From the NCBI GenBank assembly GCA_004195335.1, contig SDWK01000216.1:1-11785 (forward strand): a stretch of 11,785 nucleotides of DNA, written 5' to 3'. A program made the translations under genes and the position numbers. Numbering within the stretch: the first letter of the stretch is position 1; every line of letters begins with the position of its first letter. Below the pieces are notes generated by a model. It was not told the DNA's origin. It saw only the letters and a list, made by a program, of their open reading frames with translations, and searched no databases. This DNA is from Shewanella sp. GTDB taxonomy: Bacteria; Pseudomonadota; Gammaproteobacteria; Enterobacterales; Shewanellaceae. Positions 1 through 6,864 of this stretch are shown here, one piece after another.

Positions 1-226
1 AAGAAAGTGATCTACTCAGCGTGTTTTTTGGCAACTAATTCAAGGCGAATGGATGATGGAATGGTTGTTCCCTTGTGAGGCCATTCAACGCAGAAGTAGA
101 CAGCCAAAAACACGCCTAACAGGCGAGTTTTAGCGCTTCCGATGCGGTGTTAACGAGCTTGAACGTAGAGCACTATGTTCTTCACTCGTTTGCGAGCAAC
201 ATGGTCTTGTATGTTCCCGACATACT
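1..226. repeat. Hairpin-rich intergenic DNA, probable repeat cluster
   Basis: No gene is visible here. The stretch is a chain of inverted repeats. GCGTGTTTTTTGGC (19-32) pairs with GCCAAAAACACGC (103-115), with one bulged T, and would close a roughly 97-nt folded element. CGCCT-AAC-AGGCG (113-125) is a perfect small hairpin. ATGTT/AACAT (175-179 and 198-202) encloses CTCG-TTTG-CGAG (185-196). GTATGT-TCCCG-ACATAC (209-225) is a perfect 6-bp stem. This density is typical of dispersed palindromic repeats rather than of a promoter. That it belongs to a Shewanella repeat family is recollection, not something tested here. A contig edge in a repeat would also fit the assembly stopping here. Confidence 0.5.
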
Positions 227-346
227 TAAGACATTTCCTCAATCCCTGGAGGTCAGATGTTGTGAATGCTCTTTATGCACGATTACATGGATGTAGGAGG
301 TAGAGCGAAGCAGGATGCCAGAGCCGAGGAGCAATTAATGACCTTG
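227..346 (+). repeat. Dispersed repeat, copy 1 (hairpin block plus 30-bp core)
   Basis: Two blocks are shared with the inverted copies near 3.5-3.7 kb. Block A (231-260) is an imperfect hairpin, ACAT..CCTC / GAGG..ATGT, and matches 27 of 30 bases of 3673-3702 read on the minus strand. Block B is the 30-bp core at 299-328, identical to 3639-3668 (minus) and one base different from 3530-3559 (minus). The longer stretch 264-346 aligns without gaps to 3512-3594 (minus) at 72 of 83 bases, counted by eye. Blocks A and B are 38 bases apart here and only 4 apart in copy 2. Confidence 0.8.
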
Positions 347-427
347 CCTCAGAAGCGCTAAATGCTCGCTGAGCGATCACATCTTTATACTGATTGGTAT
401 ATATTTACCGATATCTCAGATTTCTTA

Positions 428-456
428 TTGGGGTGCACTCCTCTAGCAAGTATACT
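428..456 (+). promoter_or_regulatory. Candidate sigma-70 promoter of the asparaginase gene
   Basis: TTGGGG (428-433) and TATACT (451-456) are separated by 17 bases. The -10 matches five of six consensus bases and the -35 matches three. Transcription would begin near 463, giving a leader of about 25 nt before the ATG at 488. This placement argues against the upstream in-frame ATG at 362. A by-eye prediction only. Confidence 0.4.
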
Positions 457-487
457 CCAGCCCATTAGTGTTCATCTGAAGCAGAAA

Positions 488-1501
488 ATGACCAAACGTT
501 CCATATATGTTGCTTATACCGGCGGTACAATTGGCATGCAAAAAACGGCACAAGGTTTCGCACCTGTTGCCGGATTTCTCACTGATTGTGTTAAATCTAT
601 GCCTGAATTTTATCATGATGAAATGCCTGAATTTGTCATCCATGAGTATTGCCCTCTCATAGATTCTTCAGATATGGCACCGACGGATTGGCAAATGATC
701 GCCAATGATATTAAGGCAAATTACGATGACTACGACGGATTCGTTATCTTGCATGGTACCGACACCATGGCATTTACGGCATCTGCACTCTCATTTATGT
801 TGCAAGGTCTTTCTAAACCCGTCATTGTGACTGGCTCCCAGATCCCGCTAGCTCAATTGCGCTCTGATGGTCAAACAAATCTGTTAAATTCCCTCTATAT
901 TGCAGCCAACTACCCTGTTGCCGAAGTCAGCCTGTTTTTCAACAACAAACTTTTCAGGGGAAATCGCACGACTAAAGCACATGCCGACGGGTTCGGGGCC
1001 TTTGCTTCACCTAACTTTCCTCTGTTGTTAGAGGCTGGCATAAAAATTCACTTAAAGGCGGGGAAAGTTGGCGGAGATGAGAGTAATCAGCTTAAAGTAG
1101 CCACCATCAGCCCACAGCCCATAGGTGTCGTTACCCTATATCCCGGGATCACCACTGATATTATTGAAAATATCCTTCAGCAACCGGTAAAAGCCCTGAT
1201 AATACTCACCTATGGCGTCGGGAATGCGCCTCAAAACCCAGCATTGCTAAAGGTGCTGTCTGAAGCCAATGAGCGAGGGATAATACTGGTCAACCTAACA
1301 CAGTGTCTTCAGGGTAAGGTGAATATGTCAGGTTATGCAACAGGTAATGCATTAGAAGCGGCGGGCGTGATCGGTGGATCAGATATGACAACGGAAGCGG
1401 CATTAACCAAGCTTCATTACTTATTGTCAAAGTCACTGACGCCAAAAGAGATCAGAGTTGCGATGCAACAAAATTTAGTCGGTGAACTCACCGAAGATTA
1501 A
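488..1501 (+). CDS. ansA: Type I (cytoplasmic) L-asparaginase
   Basis: Hydrolyses L-asparagine to aspartate and ammonia in the cytoplasm. The 337-residue product matches the length of E. coli AsnA type I (about 338). Visible motifs are the N-terminal nucleophile loop YTGGTIG with Thr14, the second active-site segment HGTDTM with Thr91 and Asp92, and Lys163 in NRTTKAHADGFGAF, the residues expected of the catalytic triads of this family. There is no signal peptide, which separates it from the periplasmic type II enzyme. The reading frame is open from 362, but family length, the MTKRSIYVAYTGG start and a predicted promoter at 428-456 favour the ATG at 488; only a weak GAAG-type ribosome site precedes it. 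It stands alone and converges on the yeaC-like gene. Family assignment is firm; regulation is unknown. Confidence 0.95.
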   Translation: MTKRSIYVAYTGGTIGMQKTAQGFAPVAGFLTDCVKSMPEFYHDEMPEFVIHEYCPLIDSSDMAPTDWQMIANDIKANYDDYDGFVILHGTDTMAFTASALSFMLQGLSKPVIVTGSQIPLAQLRSDGQTNLLNSLYIAANYPVAEVSLFFNNKLFRGNRTTKAHADGFGAFASPNFPLLLEAGIKIHLKAGKVGGDESNQLKVATISPQPIGVVTLYPGITTDIIENILQQPVKALIILTYGVGNAPQNPALLKVLSEANERGIILVNLTQCLQGKVNMSGYATGNALEAAGVIGGSDMTTEAALTKLHYLLSKSLTPKEIRVAMQQNLVGELTED

Positions 1502-1512
1502 CGTTAAGAAGA

Positions 1513-1541
1513 TCCTAGGAGCTTGATACTAGCTCCTAGGA
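1513..1541. terminator. Hairpin between convergent genes, probable shared terminator
   Basis: A perfect 11-bp inverted repeat, TCCTAGGAGCT (1513-1523) and AGCTCCTAGGA (1531-1541), with a 7-nt loop lies in the 46-bp gap between the asparaginase stop and the yeaC-like stop. Neither side has a clear T run, so intrinsic termination would be weak; position and symmetry suggest a bidirectional terminator or transcript-end hairpin. Confidence 0.6.
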
Positions 1542-1547
1542 GTAACA

Positions 1548-1829
1548 TTAAAGCTCTTGCTCTTTAAACTCTGCGATCGGCTCACCTTTAAACTGCTTCT
1601 TCAATTCAGCTTTGGTCAACTCGTTAACTTGTCCTTCATTATTAATCGTGAAGTGATCTGTCTGCTCGAGTCTTCTTGCCTGATAAAGCATCACCAACTG
1701 CATAGTCGAGTCGCGTTGCTCTTGTGTCAGGACGGTACCGTCTTCCCACTTACCCAACTCAACACCACTCATAAGACGCTCGTAAACCTCTTGCGGCATC
1801 TCATCTATCATTTTGTTAATATCTGTCAT
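1548..1829 (-). CDS. yeaC: YeaC-like DUF1315 family protein
   Basis: A 93-residue soluble acidic protein of unknown function. It resembles E. coli YeaC along its whole length as I recall that sequence: an N-terminal 'PQEVYERL..GVELGKW' segment (Glu24-Trp28), then 'DGTVLTQEQR', then 'QLVMLYQARR', and a C-terminal 'ELKKQF..PIAEFK' tail. That is the DUF1315 pattern. Its ATG overlaps the stop codon of the zinc-ribbon gene upstream as ATGA, which implies translational coupling and co-transcription. No catalytic residues or membrane segments are seen. The family is confident; the role is not known and none is proposed. Confidence 0.85.
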   Translation of the reverse strand: MTDINKMIDEMPQEVYERLMSGVELGKWEDGTVLTQEQRDSTMQLVMLYQARRLEQTDHFTINNEGQVNELTKAELKKQFKGEPIAEFKEQEL

Positions 1830-2143
1830 ACTTTCTTCCGTTTATGCATCACGAGTTGTATGCGTGTGAACAGGTAACCAGCAAAACCCAGCACAAAAAA
1901 GCCACCGGCAATGTTTGCCCTTAACCCTTCTGCGGGCTCTCCTCGCCAAAACCAGATCACAACCCCTGCAATAAACATCGTCATTGCAAGAAGACTCTGG
2001 TTCATCAACTGAGAAGAACGCTTTATATGGTTAATGTGTGATAATGACTCGGTGTCCCCAGTCAGGTTATCCCCACAATATTGACACGTTTTTGCTTTAC
2101 TCGAGATCCGCTTGTTACAGCCTGGACATTCAATTAAGGCCAT
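1826..2143 (-). CDS. Small zinc-ribbon membrane protein, unknown function
   Basis: A 105-residue protein with an N-terminal treble-clef or zinc-ribbon knuckle pair, Cys6-x2-Cys9 and Cys20-x2-Cys23 ('CPGC...CQYC'), followed by a polar linker and two hydrophobic segments at about 51-66 and 77-94, ending in a basic tail HKRKKV. The ribbon would sit in the cytoplasm at the inner membrane. The start is the ATG at 2143, preceded by GAGG eight bases upstream; a TTG one codon earlier is less likely. Its stop overlaps the start of the yeaC-like gene, so the two are probably one unit. I do not recognise a named family beyond generic zinc-ribbon domain proteins. A metal-dependent interaction domain on a membrane anchor is inference. 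Confidence 0.75.
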   Translation of the reverse strand: MALIECPGCNKRISSKAKTCQYCGDNLTGDTESLSHINHIKRSSQLMNQSLLAMTMFIAGVVIWFWRGEPAEGLRANIAGGFFVLGFAGYLFTRIQLVMHKRKKV

Positions 2144-2248
2144 CAATTTCCCTCAACACTTATTTACCCAATCAGCCACTGTATTAACCCTAAGGTTAGC
2201 CCTCCGCCCTAAGTAGAGAGCAAGAGGACTGTTCGATGATAACTTGAA

Positions 2249-3376
2249 TTAGCGTAACTCATCAACGACAGCGAGCATGGCCGTTAGAGAAGCTTCGCCT
2301 AAATAGATAGAACGTTCCGGAGACCAACCCGACATAGGATCTGCCATATTATCATTATCTTTAAACGGCATCTCCAGTGTATTGGAGAGACAGCCAAATG
2401 TTTCTGCCACCCAATTTGATGCGACTGTCAAATTAGCCTTACCGGGCTCATCTTTTTCATAACCAAATTCAGATTGAAAATCGGCACTGGTGAGCAGTAA
2501 TGCATTCACGAATTTTTTCTGGAGCGCCTCCATTCTTGCGTCATATGAAGGTACACCTTCACAACCAGCTAGAAATACAAAGGGTAACCCTTCGTCGCCG
2601 TGTACATCATAAAAGAGATCGACACCGGTCTCTTTCATCTTGTTGGTGACATGGAAAACTTCAGGGCTCTTTTCTAGTGAAGGACTCTGCCACTCACGAT
2701 TGAGGTTAACACCAGCCGCATTAGTACGAAGATGTCCTCGTACTCCGCCATCGGGATTCATGTTAGGCACAATATAGAAATTGGCTTTATCAAGGATAGC
2801 CTTTGCGTTAGGGCAGTCGCCATCGAGTAAATTATTAATGAAACCTTCCACTAACCATTCGGCCATCGTCTCACCCGGGTGCTGACGCGCGGTGATCCAG
2901 ATATTGGCTTTAGACTCATCACCATCGCCGACTTTGACAAGAGAGAGATCGCGACCATCCAGAGTCAGTCCTAAGTGTTCAAGACTTACCAAAGGATGAA
3001 CCTGAATAGCGGCCAGTAAATCTTGATGACGCTCATAACTGTACGGGGCAAAGTAAGCGATTTGAATAGAATCACAATCCAGATCCACTAAAATGGTTAG
3101 TTTGCCATCTTCATATTTTGTCGGTAAACGGAACCACTGCTGTCTGTCGTATGTGGCAACGGCTTGATAATTTTCCCAGCCTTTTGTATATGAAGCTGAG
3201 CTGGCATTCATAATATTAAGGGTATACTGGTTACCGACTACCCCGTCTAAACGGAAGTTAAACCATTGATAAAATTCATTACCTACATCAGGACGAATAG
3301 CCAGTTGTACGTCATTAATATTGTCTTGATTAACAACCTCAATATTACCACCATCAAAATTGGCACTGATCCGCAT
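2249..3376 (-). CDS. M14 zinc carboxypeptidase, cytosolic-carboxypeptidase-like
   Basis: A 375-residue metallocarboxypeptidase of the M14 family, closest in motifs to the cytosolic carboxypeptidase (CCP) group. Residues 1-125 form a beta-rich N-terminal domain typical of this group. The catalytic domain shows the zinc ligands His166 and Glu169 in 'RQHPGETMAEW', His259 in 'DVHGDEG', the substrate carboxylate-binding pair Asn226-Arg227 in 'GVNLNREW', and the catalytic Glu335 in 'NTLEMPF'. No signal peptide is present, so it acts in the cytoplasm; its substrate in bacteria is unknown. The frame is open upstream to 3601, but that extension runs through repeat DNA. The ATG at 3376 is preceded by AAAGGA and starts the conserved domain, so it was chosen. 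The next gene downstream lies 105 bp away on the same strand. Confidence 0.9.
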   Translation of the reverse strand: MRISANFDGGNIEVVNQDNINDVQLAIRPDVGNEFYQWFNFRLDGVVGNQYTLNIMNASSASYTKGWENYQAVATYDRQQWFRLPTKYEDGKLTILVDLDCDSIQIAYFAPYSYERHQDLLAAIQVHPLVSLEHLGLTLDGRDLSLVKVGDGDESKANIWITARQHPGETMAEWLVEGFINNLLDGDCPNAKAILDKANFYIVPNMNPDGGVRGHLRTNAAGVNLNREWQSPSLEKSPEVFHVTNKMKETGVDLFYDVHGDEGLPFVFLAGCEGVPSYDARMEALQKKFVNALLLTSADFQSEFGYEKDEPGKANLTVASNWVAETFGCLSNTLEMPFKDNDNMADPMSGWSPERSIYLGEASLTAMLAVVDELR

Positions 3377-3511
3377 AACGATTCCTTTGTTCATACTATG
3401 AAGACAAGTTATAGGGTACTTGTCAGATTGAAGATAGGATAAACGAAAAATGGGTATATACCCAAACAACTTCGAAATACAGGATTCAGCATGTCGAGAA
3501 GTGACAGAGTT

Positions 3512-3594
3512 CAAGGTCGTTAATTGCTCCTCGGCTCTAGCATCCTGCTTCGCTCTACCTCCAATATCCCTATAGTCGTGCATTAACGACATTC
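3512..3594 (-). repeat. Dispersed repeat, copy 3 (long core)
   Basis: Read on the minus strand this matches 264-346 over 83 bases with 11 differences. It contains the 30-bp core at 3530-3559 with a single change from the other two copies. Because copy 1 is on the plus strand, the pair forms an inverted repeat about 3.2 kb apart that encloses the asparaginase, yeaC-like, zinc-ribbon and M14 genes. Confidence 0.8.
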
Positions 3595-3610
3595 CCACCA
3601 TCCGTGGTGG
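3595..3610. repeat. Perfect 6-bp hairpin between repeat copies
   Basis: CCACCA (3595-3600), loop TCCG, TGGTGG (3605-3610). It separates repeat copies 2 and 3. There is no adjacent T run, so it is not called a terminator. Confidence 0.5.
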
Positions 3611-3638
3611 TCTTCATGAAATAGCAGTACGCGTAACT

Positions 3639-3706
3639 CTCGGCTCTGGCATCCTGCTTCGCTCTACCTTCTACATCTGACCTCCATGGAAGGAGGAAAT
3701 GTCTTA
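3639..3706 (-). repeat. Dispersed repeat, copy 2 (compact form)
   Basis: Contains the hairpin block (3673-3702; CCTCC 3681-3685 pairs with GGAGG 3692-3696, flanked by ACAT/ATGT) and the 30-bp core (3639-3668, identical to 299-328), only 4 bases apart. It lacks the 38-bp joining segment of copy 1. The pattern shows that the hairpin and the core are separate modules. Confidence 0.75.
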
Positions 3707-3948
3707 TTTTGTATGGAACAAAAATAGACCATGCAGTCGTAATTCAATATTTATTCTTATAGATAAAGAATGCAGAAACATGTTGCTTCTCGGCTTGCCC
3801 TTCGGGAGCTTCCGTAGAGTCCCAACACTGCGTTAGTGATATTGAAAATGGCTCACCATTCTCTTCAATCACTGCCTTGTTCAGCTATCCTACGGGAGCT
3901 CTGAAACGAGCATTTTTAAGTGGCTTGGGTATTGAGCAGCCTGAAAAG
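3707..3948. repeat. Gene-free DNA with a second, different hairpin repeat
   Basis: No gene is seen. AGTGATATTGAAAATGG (3835-3851) is an imperfect inverted match to the segment ending at 3873 (CCATTCTCTTCAATCACT), giving a long stem around CTCA. It is flanked by similar short blocks, CCCTTCGGGAGCT (3798-3810) and CCTACGGGAGCT (3889-3900). A minor hairpin ATTCTT/AAGAAT lies at 3753-3771. The layout suggests a palindromic intergenic repeat unrelated to the copies at 3512-3706. Confidence 0.45.
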
Positions 3949-3975
3949 CAAAAAAGCCACACTAATGGTGGCTTC
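3949..3975 (-). terminator. Rho-independent terminator of the response regulator gene
   Basis: On the minus strand AAGCCAC, loop CATTAGT, GTGGCTT is followed at once by a run of six or more T. It begins about 20 nt after the response-regulator stop codon. Stem, loop and T run all fit the intrinsic terminator model. Confidence 0.85.
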
Positions 3976-3994
3976 TTATGGCGTTTAACCTTGT

Positions 3995-4675
3995 CTAAGA
4001 AGCAAAACTATAGCCTTGTCCTCTTACTGTATTAATCAATGTTTTGGGTAACTGCGTATCGGCCAGTTTTCGGCGAGTGTTACTGATGTGCATATCGAGA
4101 TTTCGATCGAATTGACCAAGATCCTTTTGCAGCACACTGCGCTGCAATTCCTGCTTGGTGATAACCTTTCCTTTTCTTTCGAACAGGTATTTAAATAACT
4201 TAAACTCAGTTTGAGTTAACACCACCTCTCTGGAAGCTATTGAGACAGAATACTGCATATCATCAAAGGTGATTTCATTATTTATTGAGGTTGCTTCGGC
4301 AACGTTCTCAGCCCGGGTCAACTCAACTCTTCGTTGTAGTGCTACCATGCGTACTAAAAGCTCCTTTATGCTAAACGGCTTCGTTAAAAAGTCATCAGCC
4401 CCCAACTCATAACCTTTAATCCTGTCATCTTCGGTGTCGATGGCAGAGATGACGATCACAGGGGTCTGATCTTTTCTAGCGGCCAATAATCCAAATCCAT
4501 CTAACTCTGGCATCATGATATCCAGAAGAATAATGTCAGGGTGCGAATACTCCAAGAGTGCTAATGCTGCTAACCCATTTTCTGCTGATGCCACTTCATG
4601 GCCTTCAAACTCTAGCGCTTCTTTGAGTAATTCCCTGAATAACTGGTCATCATCAACTATTAATACTTTACTCAT
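3995..4675 (-). CDS. OmpR/PhoB-family response regulator, CpxR-like, orphan
   Basis: A 226-residue DNA-binding response regulator. The receiver (about 1-115) has the acidic cluster Asp8-Asp10, phospho-acceptor Asp52 in 'LLDIMMPE', Ser77 and Lys99 in 'LTKPF'. A linker leads to a winged helix (about 133-226) with 'LTQTEFKLFKYL' and a recognition region 'FDRNLDMHISNTRRKL' close to that of E. coli CpxR. No histidine kinase is adjacent, so the partner is unknown; this is not enough to call it cpxR itself. The ATG at 4675 begins the conserved receiver (MSKVLIVDDD); upstream in-frame ATGs overlap the predicted promoter and operator. Only a weak AAGTGG precedes the start. It is transcribed alone and ends at a strong terminator. 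A Fur-box-like palindrome lies 15 nt upstream. Confidence 0.9.
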   Translation of the reverse strand: MSKVLIVDDDQLFRELLKEALEFEGHEVASAENGLAALALLEYSHPDIILLDIMMPELDGFGLLAARKDQTPVIVISAIDTEDDRIKGYELGADDFLTKPFSIKELLVRMVALQRRVELTRAENVAEATSINNEITFDDMQYSVSIASREVVLTQTEFKLFKYLFERKGKVITKQELQRSVLQKDLGQFDRNLDMHISNTRRKLADTQLPKTLINTVRGQGYSFAS

Positions 4676-4690
4676 GAACCACTTATTGCA

Positions 4691-4709
4691 AATGCGAACC
4701 GTTATCATT
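4691..4709 (-). promoter_or_regulatory. Fur-box-like palindrome at the response regulator promoter
   Basis: The plus strand reads AATGCGAACCGTTATCATT, a 9-1-9 inverted repeat with seven of nine positions symmetric. Against the Fur 9-1-9 consensus (AATGATAAT-N-ATTATCATT) about 14 of 18 positions agree, counted by eye. A possible -10 element TATAGT (4721 down to 4716 on the minus strand) lies just upstream, so the site would cover the transcription start. A partner -35 is not convincing. Binding by Fur is inference; another dimeric repressor is possible. Confidence 0.4.
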
Positions 4710-4825
4710 AACATTACTATAGTCGTCGATGAATTTCCACCTGTTTTTTCGGATCTGTGATGTGAGCACGTTAGTTGTCAGATGATAGAGCAGAGAAGCA
4801 AGACATTGAAATGGTGATAGTGTGA

Positions 4826-4856
4826 TAAAACAAAGGCCAGAATATTCCGGCCTTGT
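4826..4856 (-). terminator. Rho-independent terminator of the DUF885 gene
   Basis: On the minus strand AAGGCC (4854-4849) and GGCCTT (4838-4833) form a stem around a 10-nt AT-rich loop, followed by TGTTTTATC. It lies about 45 nt after the DUF885 stop codon. The T run is interrupted, so moderately strong. Confidence 0.75.
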
Positions 4857-4899
4857 ATAGATTCAAATAACTGTACTGTTTAAGTTAATACAGTGACTG

Positions 4900-6678
4900 T
4901 TATTGATTAAGCATCAACTGACGAATATATTTAACCGGGGCACTACCATAACTTAAAAACTGTTCATGGAAGGTTTTAAGGTCAAACTGCTCACCCTGTT
5001 TCTCTTTTAACTCTTCACGGAAATCATAAATTTCTCGGTAACCTGAGTAATAGCTGGTCAACTGAACCTGACTCAATGTCGCCCTGCGCCACTTGCCTTC
5101 GGCTTCCGCGGTTTGTTGAAACGCTTCCTCAGTCATTAAGCGAATGGCTTCATCCTCTGTCATACCTTTTACCTGAATGCCGTAATCTAAGATGGTGTTA
5201 GCTATGACACGTAAGTTCCATTTATAGTACATCAGCCACATCTCAGGCTCAAAATCACCATAGCCCTCTTCGAGCATCATACGCTCGGTATACACAGCCC
5301 AGCCCTCTACCATAGCGCCATTACCAAATAAACTCTTCACCATACTCGGAGACTCATTCGAGTAAACCAGTTGAGTGTAGTGTCCAGGAATCGCTTCATG
5401 AATATTGAGCACTTGCAGTATCCAATGGTTATATTCACGAAGGTAACTTTCTGCCGATTCATCACTCATGGCATCAAGCGGAGTGACGTTATAATAGGTA
5501 TTACTGGATTTTTCATAAGGCCCAGGAGCACTGATAGAGGCGCCGGCGAAACCACGCATATATTCCGGTGTTTCACGCACAACTAACGGCTTTTTAGGAT
5601 CTAAGGTGACGAGCTGTTTGTCATTGACAAATTTTATCAACGCGGGGATCTGAGCCCGAACTTCATCGACAAACGCCTCACGTTTCACATGCTTGGATGA
5701 GAGTTTATCGATCAGCTGACGCGTTGCTTTATTGTCATCTAAAGGTTTAGGTGTGTCGAAATACTTATCCCATAGGTTCGAGGTGATCTTTGCCATCTCA
5801 CCCTGAACTCGGTTTTTATCTACCGAGGCTTTTTCATACAGGCCTTTTGCACTCATTCCTGCTTGAATATCGAAGGCAAATTTCTCTTCATAAAGCGCTT
5901 CACCAATTCTAAAACTACGTGCGCCCTCTTTTTCTAATTTAATGACTAAAGTCGAGAGCCAATCGATATGTTCATTGATCGCCTCAGTCGCGGCATCGAA
6001 ACGCGTGTTAAACAGTGCCTTTTCATCGCTAGTCAGACCCGAACTTTCGGCTTGTGCGAGCAGTTCTGCTGAAAAAACAGAAAAGGCACCTTGGTTCTGC
6101 ATCTGAGCTAATTGAGTGTGCTCGAGCGTCGGGTTACTAATGTTCTCCCGAGCGGCACTGTAATAGGCGGGAACGTTCTCCATTCGAGCCAATACTGAAC
6201 GCAACCTATCATCGAGTGGGGCAAAATCTTCATTGATCAGCTGAGCAAATCCCCCAGCAACGTTATATGACGAAGGGTCCCACTGCCAAGATTTAAACTT
6301 AGTGATCTCCCAAAGATCGCGCTGGATCAAGTTATCAATCAAGCGATAATCGATAAGCTCATTAGCCGATAATGAATCGATATCGAAGGCCTGTAACATC
6401 AACAATTGTTGCTGGTTAAACTTTATTGCCTCTGTACGGCTAGCGTTGTTTGGTACTTTAAGCACACCGTCATATTTATGATAACCACTATAGAGTGCCC
6501 ATGTCGGTGATTGCTTCCATAGCGCATCGATAAACTGTGTTGAAAATTGGGCAAAGCTCAACTGCTGAGTTGAAGCCTTCGGAGCCGGTAACACCTGCTC
6601 TGCTACATCTTGAGATTGACAACCCGCGAGCGCAGTTAATGACAATGCTACCGCTAATGACAGTGTTGCTTTTTTCAT
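4900..6678 (-). CDS. DUF885 family lipoprotein, putative metallopeptidase
   Basis: A 592-residue DUF885 protein. It begins with a lipoprotein signal, MKKATLSLAVALSLTALAGC, with lipobox LAGC and Cys20 as the acylated residue; residue 21 is Gln, so outer-membrane sorting is the default expectation. The C-terminal half holds 'NIHEAIPGHYTQ' (His427, Glu428, His433), the HExxxGH signature of this family, and a downstream 'MVEGWAVYTERM' with Glu458, both expected of a zinc peptidase active site. The region from about 40 to 400 is helix-rich and lacks other motifs. The length is normal. It has its own terminator and is separated from recQ by another terminator, so it is likely monocistronic. Substrate is unknown; peptidase activity is inferred from the motif. 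Confidence 0.9.
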   Translation of the reverse strand: MKKATLSLAVALSLTALAGCQSQDVAEQVLPAPKASTQQLSFAQFSTQFIDALWKQSPTWALYSGYHKYDGVLKVPNNASRTEAIKFNQQQLLMLQAFDIDSLSANELIDYRLIDNLIQRDLWEITKFKSWQWDPSSYNVAGGFAQLINEDFAPLDDRLRSVLARMENVPAYYSAARENISNPTLEHTQLAQMQNQGAFSVFSAELLAQAESSGLTSDEKALFNTRFDAATEAINEHIDWLSTLVIKLEKEGARSFRIGEALYEEKFAFDIQAGMSAKGLYEKASVDKNRVQGEMAKITSNLWDKYFDTPKPLDDNKATRQLIDKLSSKHVKREAFVDEVRAQIPALIKFVNDKQLVTLDPKKPLVVRETPEYMRGFAGASISAPGPYEKSSNTYYNVTPLDAMSDESAESYLREYNHWILQVLNIHEAIPGHYTQLVYSNESPSMVKSLFGNGAMVEGWAVYTERMMLEEGYGDFEPEMWLMYYKWNLRVIANTILDYGIQVKGMTEDEAIRLMTEEAFQQTAEAEGKWRRATLSQVQLTSYYSGYREIYDFREELKEKQGEQFDLKTFHEQFLSYGSAPVKYIRQLMLNQ

Positions 6679-6745
6679 GTTTTTATCCCGGTTCTAAGTA
6701 TTATTTCTTATTGGTTATATTTTTTCAGACTCAGTAAAGCATGTA

Positions 6746-6784
6746 TAAAAAAATATTTCAGCTTCGATGTTGAAGCTGAAATAT
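6746..6784 (-). terminator. Rho-independent terminator of the RecQ-family gene
   Basis: A perfect 13-bp stem, ATATTTCAGCTTC (6753-6765) and GAAGCTGAAATAT (6772-6784), with a 6-nt loop. On the minus strand it is followed by seven T (6752-6746). It lies about 80 nt after the recQ stop and about 68 nt before the DUF885 start, insulating the two genes. Confidence 0.85.
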
Positions 6785-6864
6785 AGTGTTACAACTTGGT
6801 CAATCACACTGATAACATGCATCTTCACGAGTCATGAAACTCGTAAAACCTAACTGGCAAATGC

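Noticed and set aside
363..384. Possible CRP site (GATCACATCT) upstream of the asparaginase gene
   Set aside because: Only the right half matches; the left half has almost no TGTGA character.
362..487. N-terminal 42-residue extension of the asparaginase frame
   Set aside because: It runs across the predicted promoter, has no ribosome site, and family length and motif positions place the start at 488.
1557..1877. Plus-strand 106-residue open frame
   Set aside because: It is antisense to the DUF1315 gene, which has clear family similarity and coupling; no ribosome site or recognisable domain.
2184..2198. Small hairpin TAACC-CTAA-GGTTA as terminator of the M14 gene
   Set aside because: A 5-bp stem without a T run on the minus strand; too weak to call, so read-through into the zinc-ribbon gene stays possible.
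3377..3601. N-terminal 75-residue extension of the M14 carboxypeptidase frame
   Set aside because: It is translated repeat sequence (copy 3 lies inside); the ATG at 3376 has AAAGGA upstream and starts the conserved domain.
227..3706. Composite transposon bounded by the inverted repeats
   Set aside because: There is no transposase between them, the enclosed genes look native in composition and function, and the repeats are imperfect and modular.
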